A stretch of 64,000 bases of DNA from Marsupella aquatica. Lineage: Eukaryota > Marchantiophyta. The position numbers were made by a program, and so were the translations under genes. Positions 22,964 to 34,900 of this stretch are shown in pieces; the stretch's first letter is position 1; each line of letters begins with the position of its first letter. Under the pieces are notes generated by a model. That model worked only from the letters and a program-made list of their open reading frames with translations. It had not been told where the DNA came from and searched no databases. The DNA lies in assembly GCA_973895155.1 (NCBI GenBank), contig OZ316894.1, forward strand, positions 25,916,001 to 25,980,000, written 5' to 3'.

Positions 22964-23101
22964 GAGATTTAATTTTGTTTTGTCCCTCGATTTGTTTCAT
23001 TGATACCTTCCATTAGAGGCATGCGTTATTGCTTTCAATGTCGTCTCGTAATGTGCTCTGATTTGTAATGAACAGAGACTCAGTTGTAATGGAGGCGAGC
23101 A

Positions 23102-23294
23102 ATGTGGCAGACATTATTGAGCTTAGGAACATTGCCCACAATTTCACCTCGGAACATGCTGCAAGATAGTGAGAGATGTCTACAAGTCGAGGAACTCCTT
23201 CCAGGGATTCCAAATGAGATTACCTTGCACAATTGCTTCAAAACTGTAGTGCAATGTCAGTCTCACAAACTGGATATGATTAGCTTTGCAGGTA
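23102..23294 (+). pseudogene. Possible exon fragment with F-box-like motif
   Basis: An open frame contains EELLPGIPNEITLHNC, which resembles the start of plant F-box/kelch domains (LLPGLPDEIAL...), and ends at a plausible donor (TTTGCAG followed by GTAAGTTC at 23291). No continuing exon or kelch repeat was found downstream, and the following helix does not match the family well. It may be a captured gene fragment or a chance resemblance. Confidence 0.25.
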
Positions 23295-23309
23295 AGTTCT
23301 CCTCCTGAA

Positions 23310-24440
23310 ATCACCTCCAGAAATCAACGACATTCACATCCACACTCACAATTCATCATTTGCAAAGCCACGTACTCTCAGGGGAACAATAAACTGTCGG
23401 GGTAGGCTTTGTAGCATTGGGCTTCGTTGCGCACACCAACAGGCTGCAGCTGGTTTTGGCCCGAGCAACTGCCTGGCCCAGTAACCAGGGGTAGAAATCA
23501 AGGAGTGTGAGGGAGAGCCCGCACTGCCTACAACACTTTTTTCCAGGGACTCCCCCTGCCACATGACTGTCTCTGATTGGCTTCCGCAAAAGACAAAATC
23601 TGCACGGAAGCAACCGTATTTTCCAATGTACAAGCCTTGCTTCATGGAACCTAGCCCTTAAGGTGGTTTGTCCATTTTGCGGGGGCTGCAAAGGTCACTT
23701 GTTTGAAAGGAAAGATGCTATAAATATTATTTTAACAAAGGTTTTAAATTACTTTTTGATCGTCAGATCTCCTGACATTTAAGGATGCCCATTAGATTTT
23801 AGATTATGGGGTCTGCAGTTTAAGTGAGAAAGCTGAGTGAAGAACTGGCTAGTGGAATACAGAATACTAGATAAAATTTAGCCAAAAGTGGCTGACTTTA
23901 CAGAGAGGCGGAATGTAGCAAAATTTGCCACTGAAAAATACTGCCTCTAAGCCATGTCCAAGAGAACTTGGAGCATTCCCATTGGTCCCATAAAATGTGA
24001 CTTTTGGTAAATAAGCAGACTAAGTACAATATGGCATGATCCTATCCATATGGTGTGAGACACAATGCTACCCCCACCCATTCAAGTACTGTGCGACCAT
24101 TGCTGCAAGGGATTGGCAATTTTTCCGTCAAGGCAACTATCTATGCATCTATGTTGTCCATATATTTGGCAAGGCATGAGGGTAGGCAGCATGTCCAAAC
24201 TTGCTAGTTCTGGCACTCAACAGGCAAGTTTGCCTGGGCCAGGCGAGGCAGGTTGAACATAGCAATTGCCTATGGGGATAACTTTTCCAAAGTAGAGTGC
24301 TCCAACTGCCAAAGTAGTCACCGGCCAAGCATTTAGGACGACTGGTGGGAAATGGGAATGCTCTTATGCTCCGCCACTCCTCCCAAGCTTCAGACCGGAT
24401 AGTATTCTAAGGATCATCGGATGATTCCCATCGGAGCATC
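23310..24440. other. Gene-less interval
   Basis: Contains the short repeat copy at 23872. A 111-codon minus-strand frame at 23356-23691 has no recognisable domain. Nothing else is supported. Confidence 0.4.
23872..23950 (+). repeat. About 75-bp dispersed repeat (GCCAAAA family), copy 3
   Basis: Pattern ATTTAGCCAAAAGTGGCTG, GAGGCGGAATGTAGC, AAAATTTGCCACTG; best matched to the copy at 45763. Confidence 0.5.
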
Positions 24441-26811
24441 CTAGGTGTTTCGGGAGAAGCTAACTCGGAAAAATATCCTTGCTCAATTAATAATTAATTT
24501 ATTCTCGAGTCACGGAATAAATCCTTATCGACGATCGATGAAACGGATGGCCCAGATGGAGCCCTTGCCTCGTCTGCACCCGTCAGTCCACGATTATCGG
24601 CGACTAATGACACCGGGCGACGGACCCGGTGACCCGCCCGCCGAAAGGGTGGGACAGGTGACAGGTCAATGGATGGAGTCCCTAGACGGACAGGGACCGA
24701 CTGGTACCCCTTCGTTGGGATTGCTGAGGTACAGGAAGCAGGCGACAATCGGTCTCCCTGCGTCGGTGCAAGTGACGGGCCGGGCCCCGGTTGTTTACAA
24801 CGTCTGTGGCCGGGAGTTCCACCTGTATCATGAGTCCCAGTGGGGGCGTTCCGCTGACGTGGGAGGGCTGGACTGGCAGTAAGGGAAATTTTGTTTAACC
24901 CAGGCAGGCGCCAGGCAGTGGCATAATGACGAGTGGCGGGCAAGGGAGTGTTTAGGACACAGTCACAAACGACGCTTCGGTTCCCTTGCCCCACCCTGTC
25001 CGGTCCGGTCCGGCCCCTTCCGTCACTGCCTTCCAAGGATAATTAATATCCGAGGCCCCTGACTTGGCCAGGCTTGTTGTTGGTCCTGTTGGCGTTGGGG
25101 AAGACACGGGCCCGGCTTTTCACGTCCCCGGCGGCCCTGCCTGATAACTCAGCCGCTGGCCGCCTGGCCCTCGAGGTCGTTCAGTTCCATGAGACGAGTC
25201 TCGTCGTTAGTGCGGAGGATCATACACTCGAGACGAAACGAGGGGACCAGGAGAAGTAGTAGGTAGGGTTCCTCCACCCCCCCCCCCCCCCCCTTCCCGG
25301 CCCCCCCTGGCCGCAGTGGGAGAGGGGGCTAACAAAGAGCACGGCCGCAGCACTCGGCCAGTCGGGCAAGCTGAAGGCAGAGAGGAGTAGTGGAAGTGGA
25401 GAACGGAAGCTCAGCTGCTCTCGCTGGTTTTCGTGTGTTTCGCCTCTCGCTTGCTTTAATTTGCATCGCGGTGTCTCTCGCTCTCGTTCTCAGGAGAAGA
25501 GTGGAGTGGATGAGTAGAGGGATGTTGATGCTTTCTCGCCTGCTTTTGAGGGACGGAAGAAGGTGAGAAGCGAAACACGCTGCGTCCCGTGAATGCACGC
25601 CACACCTGGTTGTCGTTGTAGCCTGCAAGCGTGCGTGCGTGCGTGCTCGCCTGCATGGGTGGGGGAGTCTGAGAAAGAAGAAGGAGACGTTGTAATTGCA
25701 TTGATATCGTTGAAGGTGGATCGTCGCAAGGCGAGCTCGTTGTGTTGAGTGTGTCGCGGACTCGCGGGTCCTATGAGGGATTTCATGTGATTGGGAATCG
25801 AAGCTCGAGGTGGAGTATTATTGGTAGAGGCGGGGAGGGGAATGTTGTCGCTGTTGTTGGAGGCGGATCGATTGATTCAGAGGAAAAGGGAAGGCGAAGA
25901 GGATGACGATGGACGAGTGAGTTGATATCGGTCGACTGGGAACACATAGAGGACAATGTGTGTTGCATAGCAGAGATACTTCGCGGTTGAGTGCCGGATT
26001 ATTGGTAGTATTACTGCAATTGACAGGTCGGACCTGTGGTTCGACGTGAATTGAACGCATTGATGACGACGTGAGGAGTTTCTGCAGAAGGGTTAAGGAA
26101 GTGCTGTGGACTCTATTTTGCTCGCTGTTCCTGACCCGGTTCCTGATAGCTGACGGTCGAGCTCTGTCCTTTGAGTTCGGGGACGTTACTCTACGAAATT
26201 GGCTGCATTTTGAAAGTTGGGCTCTAGTTCCGACACCGAAGCGTCGAAATTCACTGTCCTTAACTGGACTGGAATCCAATTGGATACATCTCGTCCGCGA
26301 GGATGTGCTGCTCTGCGTGCAGTCAGGTATACTTTTGCCCGCAACAAGTCGATTCCAGTGGCTCATTTTGGGTTATTCTGAAGTTTTCGTTGTAATTAGT
26401 GGGCGCCATAGAATCCTGGCGGCCACATTTTCCTGCATTGTTGGAATGGCACGAATCATTTTGTTTTGGCTCCCAATTACATTCTCACATTGCTTCATCT
26501 TTTCGAAGCCCCAGCGCATTTTGCTTAGTCAATTGTGCTGACCACGGATCAGATTGTCTCACTGTATCGTTTCCATTGATATGCAGCAATGAGGCCTTGG
26601 ATGAAAGTTGCGAAAGCTTTCGAATTGGAGAAGGCTATTCCATTCGTTTTTCTGTAACACAGGCTCAGAATTCTACCGAGAATTCTCTCTATTCAAAGCA
26701 CAGACATTGATCACATTTTATTTTGTGTACTTCACGAGAGTCACACTGGCTATCGAATCAGTACCGCTTGGTCAGACTAGTCCTTCCAAGGCTAGGAAGA
26801 CTTCAAAGAAA
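24440..26811 (+). promoter_or_regulatory. CpG-rich promoter and leader region of the PLATZ gene
   Basis: The sequence turns CpG-rich at about 24.4 kb and stays so up to the PLATZ coding exons, with a 17-base C run at 25277-25293 and GA- or CT-rich stretches around 25340-25900. Several frames on both strands exceed 100 codons (for example 24445-24882 plus and 25818-26366 minus), but none has a known domain. The simplest reading is promoter plus a long, possibly intron-containing 5' UTR. The transcription start was not located. Confidence 0.4.
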
Positions 26812-28584
26812 ATGGTGAGAAGCAAGTTACTGTGTACAATTGACGAGGATTTCTCGAAACGCTCGCAAAAGTAGTCCCACCGTGCATCGCAATTTAGAAC
26901 TGTAGGCAGCCAGTCGTACTATAGAATTAGAGTCGCGTTTTGACGATAGAGGTGAAGTGTGTGTCCCGAGTAAGAGCAATGTCGTTTTGTCTCGAAGCCC
27001 ATAGTCGTAACGGTGTGGTTGTTGGCTGCCGTGGCGGCTTTGAGCAACCTGACTGCTGTATTTCTGAGAAACGCCGCCCCAATTTGTTACTCACTGTTCG
27101 AAGTGGTTGGAATTGGTTTGGACAGACTGCGCCATTTTCTTTGCCGCACAGTTATGATCATGGAGATGTTGAGCTTGGCCCTCCTTGGTTGACTCCTTTG
27201 TTGCAAACAACTTTCTTCTCATCCTGCCCTGCTCACGGTGTTTCGGGCAAAAGTGAGTGCAACTTGTTCTGCCTCGACTGTAGAGGAGATGGACTTTGCT
27301 CCCTATGCCTTACCGAGCATCGAGATCATCACGTCGTGCAGGTATACAAAATCGCTTCTTCATATGACAGTTTTGTGTCAATTGTCCTTTGAGCACCACG
27401 CACCCAACCACCATTGTAGTTTCGCACCACTGTCGTCAGGTAAAATTATGAGCCCATTGACAAAACTGAAACTAGCAATAGTTCTGATTGCATTCACGTT
27501 ATTCATCAACCGAAATGCTCGCCGACGAGCACAACAATGCGATCAGTTCCAGTCTAAGAAAGCTTTTGTCAGTTTGAAGGTAGATTCAAGCTAAGATTGT
27601 AATGTCAAGAATGTATGCGCTCTGAAAATGTGCCCCGGCAAGGAACAACCAGGTGAGGCAGTGTACGAAAGGTGAATAATCAGTGCAAGTTAGCATGTAG
27701 TTGGGAGACTGGCAAAGAATTGTGCTTGACATTGGATTCATGCACTGCACAGATTCGACGCTCCTCCTACCACGATGTCATTCGAGTTTCAGAGATACAG
27801 AAGGTTCTGGACATATCAGCCGTGCAGACGTACATTATCAATAGCGCCAGAGTTGTGTTTCTCAACGAACGACCACAACCGAGGCCTGCGAAAGGAGTCA
27901 CTAATACCTGCGAAACGTGCGAACGAAGTCTACTGGATACATTCCGATTCTGCTCACTCGGTTGCAAGGTAGGTTTAACTCCAGTGTTTGATTTAAGGCA
28001 GGCTAGTTGTTCAAGGCCTTCGACCAATGCCGTGGGGCCGGGTGAATCGCACCAAGTCGGTATGAGAGTGATTTCCGAATTATGGCAGCATGATTGGATG
28101 CTCCGGCCGCTACTATTAGCATTCTAGATGGATCAATTGAAAGGTTGCAGTTCTTTATACGTAGGTGGCTTTCGGAAGAACTTCGATTTACTCTGAGATT
28201 GACGGTTTGGTTCTGTGCATGCAGCTTTCGGGAATCAAGAGACACCACGACATGTCATTTGTTCTGCAGCCGCGACAGAATGGGGGTGTAAGTAGTAGCG
28301 TACGCTCTTCAGATTCTGAGGAATTTTCTTCGTCTTCTAAGAAGGAAAGAGGGAAGAAAGGTACTCCTGTGCGGGAAACAGATAGTGCAGCAGAACACTC
28401 TCCTCCTCACGATAACGAACCGATTGTTCGGAGAAGACAGCAGCCGGCAGGTGTGAGCTCAAGTCTCATGCAATCCTTGCAGAGCACAGACATGATGTCT
28501 CCTAGAACTCCTCCACCGACGACTACACTCAGAACCGCCAAGCGACGAAAGGGAATTCCCCACAGAGCACCGCTGGGACCCTAG
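26812..28584 (+). CDS. PLATZ family zinc-binding transcription factor
   Basis: Exons 27126-27341, 27753-27968 and 28225-28584 (stop TAG) join in phase 0 with GT-AG introns. After [13 protein letters not shown] comes the B-box-like zinc site C-x2-H-x11-C-x2-C-x5-C-x2-C-x3-H-x2-H, then [39 protein letters not shown] and a second C-x2-C-x10-C-x3-C site (TCETC...FCSLGC). These are the diagnostic PLATZ blocks. The last exon gives [12 protein letters not shown] and then a Ser-, Lys- and Pro-rich tail ending in a basic patch (AKRRKG). PLATZ proteins are plant-specific nuclear factors that bind A/T-rich DNA. The start is uncertain: an ATG at 26812-26814 directly before a GTGAGA donor could splice to 27126 (total 264 residues), or translation could begin at the in-frame ATG 26979 without that intron, giving an unusually long N-terminus. 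Confidence 0.9.
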
Positions 28585-28900
28585 CGACTGCAGGGCGCCT
28601 ATTTCTGGCCAACTCAACTGTCTCACAGTACCGCACGACTGTACAGAGGAATCAATGCCTGTCGCCGTGTACTATAGTAACTTAATAACTTTATCGCTGG
28701 ACGTTCCAAAGTCCGTTCTAAAGTATCGATACGAGGTGGCAATATCAAACCCAAGTTACGGTCCCATGTACAGACTGCAGACAACAAGCTACGCTAATTA
28801 TTGTAACGACGTTCCTTGAAGTGTACATTCTGCACGGGGAAGCACACGGTCTTGCCGAAGGGATTCTAGAGGGCTTTCGATCGAATAAAAGCCTTGGAGC
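28585..28900 (+). other. Probable PLATZ 3' UTR
   Basis: Non-coding sequence directly after the PLATZ stop, with AATAAAAG near 28885 as a possible polyadenylation signal. Confidence 0.4.
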
Positions 28901-31900
28901 ACCCGTTCCATATCTCCATGGAAGGAACAGAAAGTGATCACTATGGCAAGGGGTTTAGCAAGAGCTAGAACAAGAGTCTGTCGGTCGAAGCCAACTTTTC
29001 AGAGTGGCTTAACGACTTCTGTTCAGTGAAACGTTTATCCGCGAAGTCGCCTCTTTACGAATAGTACTCTATTCATCACGTAAATCCAGTCCTCGTCTTA
29101 CAATTCACGTGTATCGAGACATGTCGGCCCGGACATAGTACTCATTCTGTACATAGATCAGTTAACTTGCTGTTGCCAACGGGAATCGACTCTGTTCTTC
29201 TCATACATTAGCCGCCTTCAGTGCACTGTGACTGAAAATTGCAAGTAAAGTAAAGCTCGAGCTCCTCTACTATCCTATTTGTTGCGGGAATTGAAACATG
29301 TACTTGAACGGTGGTATCTCAACGACGATATTCCGCAGCGACAATTTGTATAGATGCAGGCATTATAAGCAGTCTTGTGACGGATGATGCTGTTTGATAT
29401 CATAAGCATCCACCATCCGTCGTGTTCCGTCGAGGCACATATGTATATGGCAGAAATTATTGACAAGATTACGAATAAGGTCGGCTGCAGTCCGATGACT
29501 ACGCAGTCCGATGACATCCCAAAGTCACGGCCCGACTCCTCTGTGTATATTATGATTAATATTTTTCGTCGCGTCTACTTACACGACGAACTTGGGTGGA
29601 GGTGGACGAACTTGGATGGAGGTGGATCCTTTCCGAAGGGAACTGTACAATACACACTGTAAATCATTGCCCAAATATTAATTCGAATTGCAGAAGTTCA
29701 ATTGTAACCTTGCATAACAAGGAGTCATCGAACTAGTCGCAGTGCAATGCACATGGCTAAGTGGAGCTCTAGGCCGGAGCTAAATGTTTCCGCTTGTTTC
29801 CCGTGTGTAACACTTCTCTTTTTCTTTTCAATGTGATCTGATCCTTGGCTTGATCTTTGATTTAAACGGAGGTCATGTGTCCAAATGTCGCTTCGAATAA
29901 ACAGTTCTTATGAGTTACATACGTTCTCGCATCTTCATTCAGGCAAACAGTTTCAACCGTTTGAAATCTATAGATGAAGTCGTGACAGGTCTCTCTCGGC
30001 ACCGTGGTGTAGAGCTGGATGCGTTACTTGGCCACATATCGGTGTTCCATAGCGCACCCTCGAGGATTCAATTCGTTCTATTACTTAATATTAAATTTAG
30101 AGTCTCAAGGGCAACCAAACTTCTCCAAACTTGAAAGGTGTTTTAAAGAGTACTGCCCTGTCCTGTGGTTGGATATAATCCAGGAAGTTCCTGTTTCGGT
30201 CCATTTCGTACTCTAACGGACGATTTTTCAACGAATACTCTCAGCGTGGGTCATCGAGCCACTAAATGTGATCGCTATCCTACATGATATAACTCTACAG
30301 CATATTGAACGCGTTAGCTTGACAATTGTCGCTCAAACGACACTGATCAACTGTAGTTCGAGCTTCAAGTAGTACTGACGTTGCTTATCTTCCCGCTTAT
30401 CGTTCGCCATCGACAAGCCCCGCGATAGCTTGGTCTAGACACTCCATTCAAGGAAGAAAAATGCCAAGCACATGTCTCTTGTATGTTTCATTCAAGCGAA
30501 TCTCTGAACGCAGGCGCGGTGCCAGGATATGTACAAAAGTAATCGCTTTCGTCCAAAGCTTTGGCCGTGGAACCAGAGCCTCGTGCGCTCTCTCCAGATG
30601 CTTCTTAGTTTTACATCACCCAATCAAAATGTAGAGTCAGTGATCCCACTGGACAGCTAAGGAGCAATCGTTTGCACCTTGATCTCAACTACATAATGAT
30701 ATCATCAAGTCAGATGTCGTGGTATCGGACAAGTTTCGCCCTGTTACAGCTGAATGCGGCATTGGATATCCCTACTGCAGGTCATTGTGTATGCAGTAGT
30801 GCATGGAGAAGACAATTCGTAGTTCCCTACTTCGTAGCTTCACCTCTTTGCCAGACATGCCACAAACAACGCTCTTATTTCCTTGGATTGACATGTACAT
30901 CTGTGCCGTTTTTATTCGGTTTTCGGTCATTCCGTCACTGCTTGTCGTTGGCATATGGTCGTGTACCTATACCACCCATCTCTCCTTCCTGTAGTTTCTT
31001 TTCATACTCTTCTGTGGAGGATCATTCTCACGTCTGCGGGCGGTGTGGGGTACTGGGGTCCGTCTCCAAACTTTCCATGCTGAATGATTACATCATCTGA
31101 TTTTAACCTTATTGCTGGGCTTCAATCCCCAGTTGAGGCGTGTGTGATGCGCGCGTTTCCGAGCCACTTTTCAGCCGTGGGGCCACTTCAGGTCGAGCCT
31201 CCAATAGTCCAATTCGCTTCCAAAAGTTCCTTTCTAAAAAAACCTTCCCACGGATGCCCATTCATTTTGGACGCAGCCATGATCCTTATCTCCTCATCGC
31301 TGCATCCTGCTTTGTTTGGCCCGCTATAAGACTACGCGATCCGTCTTTCCCGGTAGCTTACGTTTGTCGATTGACCACATTAATTCCTCCACCTCTCTCG
31401 ATCTCAGCTTTCCCAACTACAGTAGACCTACTTGCTTTGTGGAGCTGCGACTCTTCCGGTCTACAACAGACTGGATTCATTCTGAAGCCAGATCAATGGT
31501 GGCTGGCGATGTTGCGGGCAGCTTGAAACTTGTACGTGATATGTAGTAAGTATTGTAATCTGTTCCTCTCCGTGTCCTTGTTGTTTCTTTCCTGTTGACG
31601 GCTGCGTAAGCAGTTTTATTATTGGGATTTTAACTTAGCTGCCATTCTTTGCATGCCACTGTCTGTAATTAATTAACTTCGACGTTTTTTTCGTAGCTGC
31701 GCCGCTCATGTATTCCCGGCTTCGGTGCCGTGCGGCTGCGTTCTGTAGAATGATGGTCTTTCCCTGTCCTGCATCCCATTGGTATTAATTAATAATCGGT
31801 CCTCCATCAGAACGACCCTGATTGGCAATTGGCAGGGAGCTTGGACCGCTGTTGACGACAACAACTCAGCTGCCGGCGTCGACGCAGCTGCGCGCGGGAC

Positions 31901-34900
31901 GACAAGACTATTAACAAGAACATTGCAACACAAAATGAACCTGCGGCTCCAGAGTCCAGAGGTAACAGAAGTCACAGAGCTTCGAAGAAGCAAAACCGAG
32001 CTACCAAGTAAAGAACAAAACAACAAACGGGAAGGGTTCGCCTAGCTCCCCAATGATCGACCCTACGGTGTACAGTTTGTGGTTTCTCTCAATTAATGCA
32101 ATTGAGTGAAATGTTTCAAGGCAAAACAAAAAACCACTGAGAAGCGGGGCGACAGACATAGCTTGGTCCTTAATTTTTTATTGCAATTTTCCCACAATCA
32201 TCCCGAGCTGCTGATTTCCAGACATTTCAAATCCCAACCCACTCACTAATAACGATGCTCTGCTCTCTCATCAAATCAATCTCAGAATTACAATCATGCT
32301 GCATGGATAAGCGAAGCTGGCCGATGCTCCCGTTGCTTGTCGAGGGTGGAGGTGCAGGTGGCCTAGTCATTGCGTGGAGGTAATCTTCTATGCCTCATTA
32401 ATGGGCATCAGATTCCTCCAATGTGGGCATGTACTACAGTAACATTCGTGATCTTGTTACCTCCAGCTCTGTCAGAAATGGCATGGGTGCAAAGTCTATG
32501 ATCATGCGACGTGTACAACGATTTAATATTTCGTATCTTCTGGGCTCCAGCGTTAAAGGAAATGTCAATTACAGTACTACGTATTATGCTCCCTGATTAT
32601 ATTCTGTATCTTGTAATCGCTGTTGGCATGAGGATGATTAAACCCTCTTGACGGACTCAGCATTGTAGAAGTTGAGTTGGAGTTTGCAGGCACGCAATGA
32701 TATCTCTACGTCGACCCTCTGTAGATCTTGTTCCCCTGTAAGTACGTCCTGGTCTGAGTGGAGGCTTGGCAAGTGGTAGATTGGACATCTCATGCATGCA
32801 AGGTAACACGCCAACGGTAACCCTTTGCGTGCAATCTCGCATCTGGTCATCTTTAGTCATTTTCTATTGGACATCCCTTCATTAATTCAGAAAGAAACAC
32901 TGGGTTCAGTCTTCCGTCTTCTGCCGGAATCTGATACCATGGGAAATTAATTGGATTAGTTCGATGAGATCTTTGCCGGAAATTGCGTCACGGCAAAATG
33001 TCAAAGAGGTTTCGAGTTCAGCAGTTCTGTCACGCGTCCCGTGATGTTTCCTTGAGTAGAGGGTGTAAAAGGTGAAAAGTGGCCGCAGCCGGGCAGGCGG
33101 GGTCGCGGGGAGGGTAGAGCGAAGAGCCAAGGAGACGTGCAGACTACGCCAAGTGGAGTTCGGTGGGCGCAGTCGTCGAATGTGTCCACGCAGCCTCCCG
33201 TGGCGCTGTTAGCGGGTTGTTGTAGTTGCTGCTGTTGGTTACTGCATCATCAGCGCAGCGGCTCAGCCCACCTAGCTAGCGTACCTACAGACATACGATA
33301 GGTGCGGGATTCCCCCCCCCCGCCCCGCCCCTCCCTTCCCCTGGCAATCTCGTATTTTCTCGTCTTTGCCGCAGCCTTTCGATCTGTGGCTTGAGATTTG
33401 TCTCAGGGGTTACTTTTCTTCTTTGCCCAATAATTTTAATGGTAGAATAGATGACTCTGCCCGTGTTTTATAATCTCCTTCGCCTTTCCAACAACGAATC
33501 ACTGTCAAGTAATTCTGTCGTTGGTTTTCTGGCCCTCGTAATCCGTGATAAGAGATCTTTTCTTCAGATTTGTGGATTGATCTGCCTCATGCTTTCTCCC
33601 TTCCCTGGCCCGGATGCGCATGCTGAACGACGCATCTGCAGTATTGGCCCACAGGGTGCACACTTGTGAACCCAGCTCTGGACCTTCGCTGATTCTGTGG
33701 TGGAAATCACGATGGGTATCATTGCCGGTATGAGCAATTTGCAGCGGCTCCACCTCCAATTCAGCCTTAGGCTCTTCGCGTAGACACCTCATCTCGAGTT
33801 GCGTCTTGGCCGTGCGTTTGTCGCACTTTTGGGCAAACTTCGCGGGATTTGGAGTTGCTGCCCGTTGTTTTCTTGATATCTTTTCGTGTTTTAATAAGGA
33901 TTTCAGCCCTTGTTTGTCGCATTTTGCCAGCACGCTGTTTTCTTGATTATCTTTTCGTGTTTAATAAGAATTCCAGCCTTTGTTTGTTGCATTTTCCCAG
34001 TAGTGAAGTCTCGGGAATTCAGTACTGTCTGGTTCCAGGATCAAGTCACTTTTGCACGGTCCTCACGGCCACCCGCCCAGCCCATCCCGACCCAACCCAA
34101 CCCAACCTGTGGCATTTGCTGGCAGGACTTGGCGGGTACCTGGTGTGGTGCAATATAGTTGCAGCGTCGAAAGATGTGGCAATAATCAAGCAGAAAATAT
34201 CCGCTCCTCACTCCTCTCGATACTGAATTTTCGCGACTTACATGAAAGACATGCTTCACACCTCTAGACCATTGAAAACCAGGAAGAGAAACATCTGGGA
34301 AGCAAATGGATGGGAATCGTCAGCTCCGCCGCCCTGGGTTCCAAAGTTCAATTACTCAACCAAACGCAACACTGAACTGGAAAAGTTCGTCAGGCAGCGT
34401 GCACTCACATCTCTGTTTCCTCCTCTTTTCTTGGAAGGTGCATCCCCAAAGTGCCATTCCTTGGACAGTTGTGGAACTGACAATAATGTAGCTCAGCTGG
34501 TCAGGAACTTCGGCTGTTGGCCACAATTCCTGCTCTAAGGGCCGCAAGTACAGGGAACACAGTGGGCCGGACAGCGCTCGACATGAGCTACGACTCTCCC
34601 GAAACGGAGCAAAGAACTATATTTCCTCACGCACCGTTCCGCTAAGGTATACTTGAAGCAGCAGTACCTCATAGGCGCGAGGAATTCCATGGATTTTTTC
34701 CTCATCCTGGAAGATGCACGCCGTGCAGGTACGGTGGTTTGCTGCCTTCATAAGTCCCAACCCTATGACCACCAGCGGCCACTGATGCGTAGGCTAACAA
34801 GCCGCCCACCGGCAGATAGTGAAATCCGGTTTTTCTTCTTCGCATGAGATCGTTCAGGAAAGAAAGGCCAATCGGGGTATCGGAGTAGGCTTTTATTCTT

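Noticed and set aside
24445-24882. 145-codon frame upstream of PLATZ
   Set aside because: No domain recognised, an equally long antisense frame exists, and it lies in a CpG-rich leader where stops are rare.
25818-26366. 182-codon minus-strand frame over the PLATZ leader
   Set aside because: Low-complexity, Ser/Pro-rich translation opposite a GA-rich leader; no domain and no supporting context.
27775-28027. Alternative-frame and antisense ORFs over PLATZ exon 3
   Set aside because: Shadows of the real exon, whose frame encodes the conserved PLATZ blocks.
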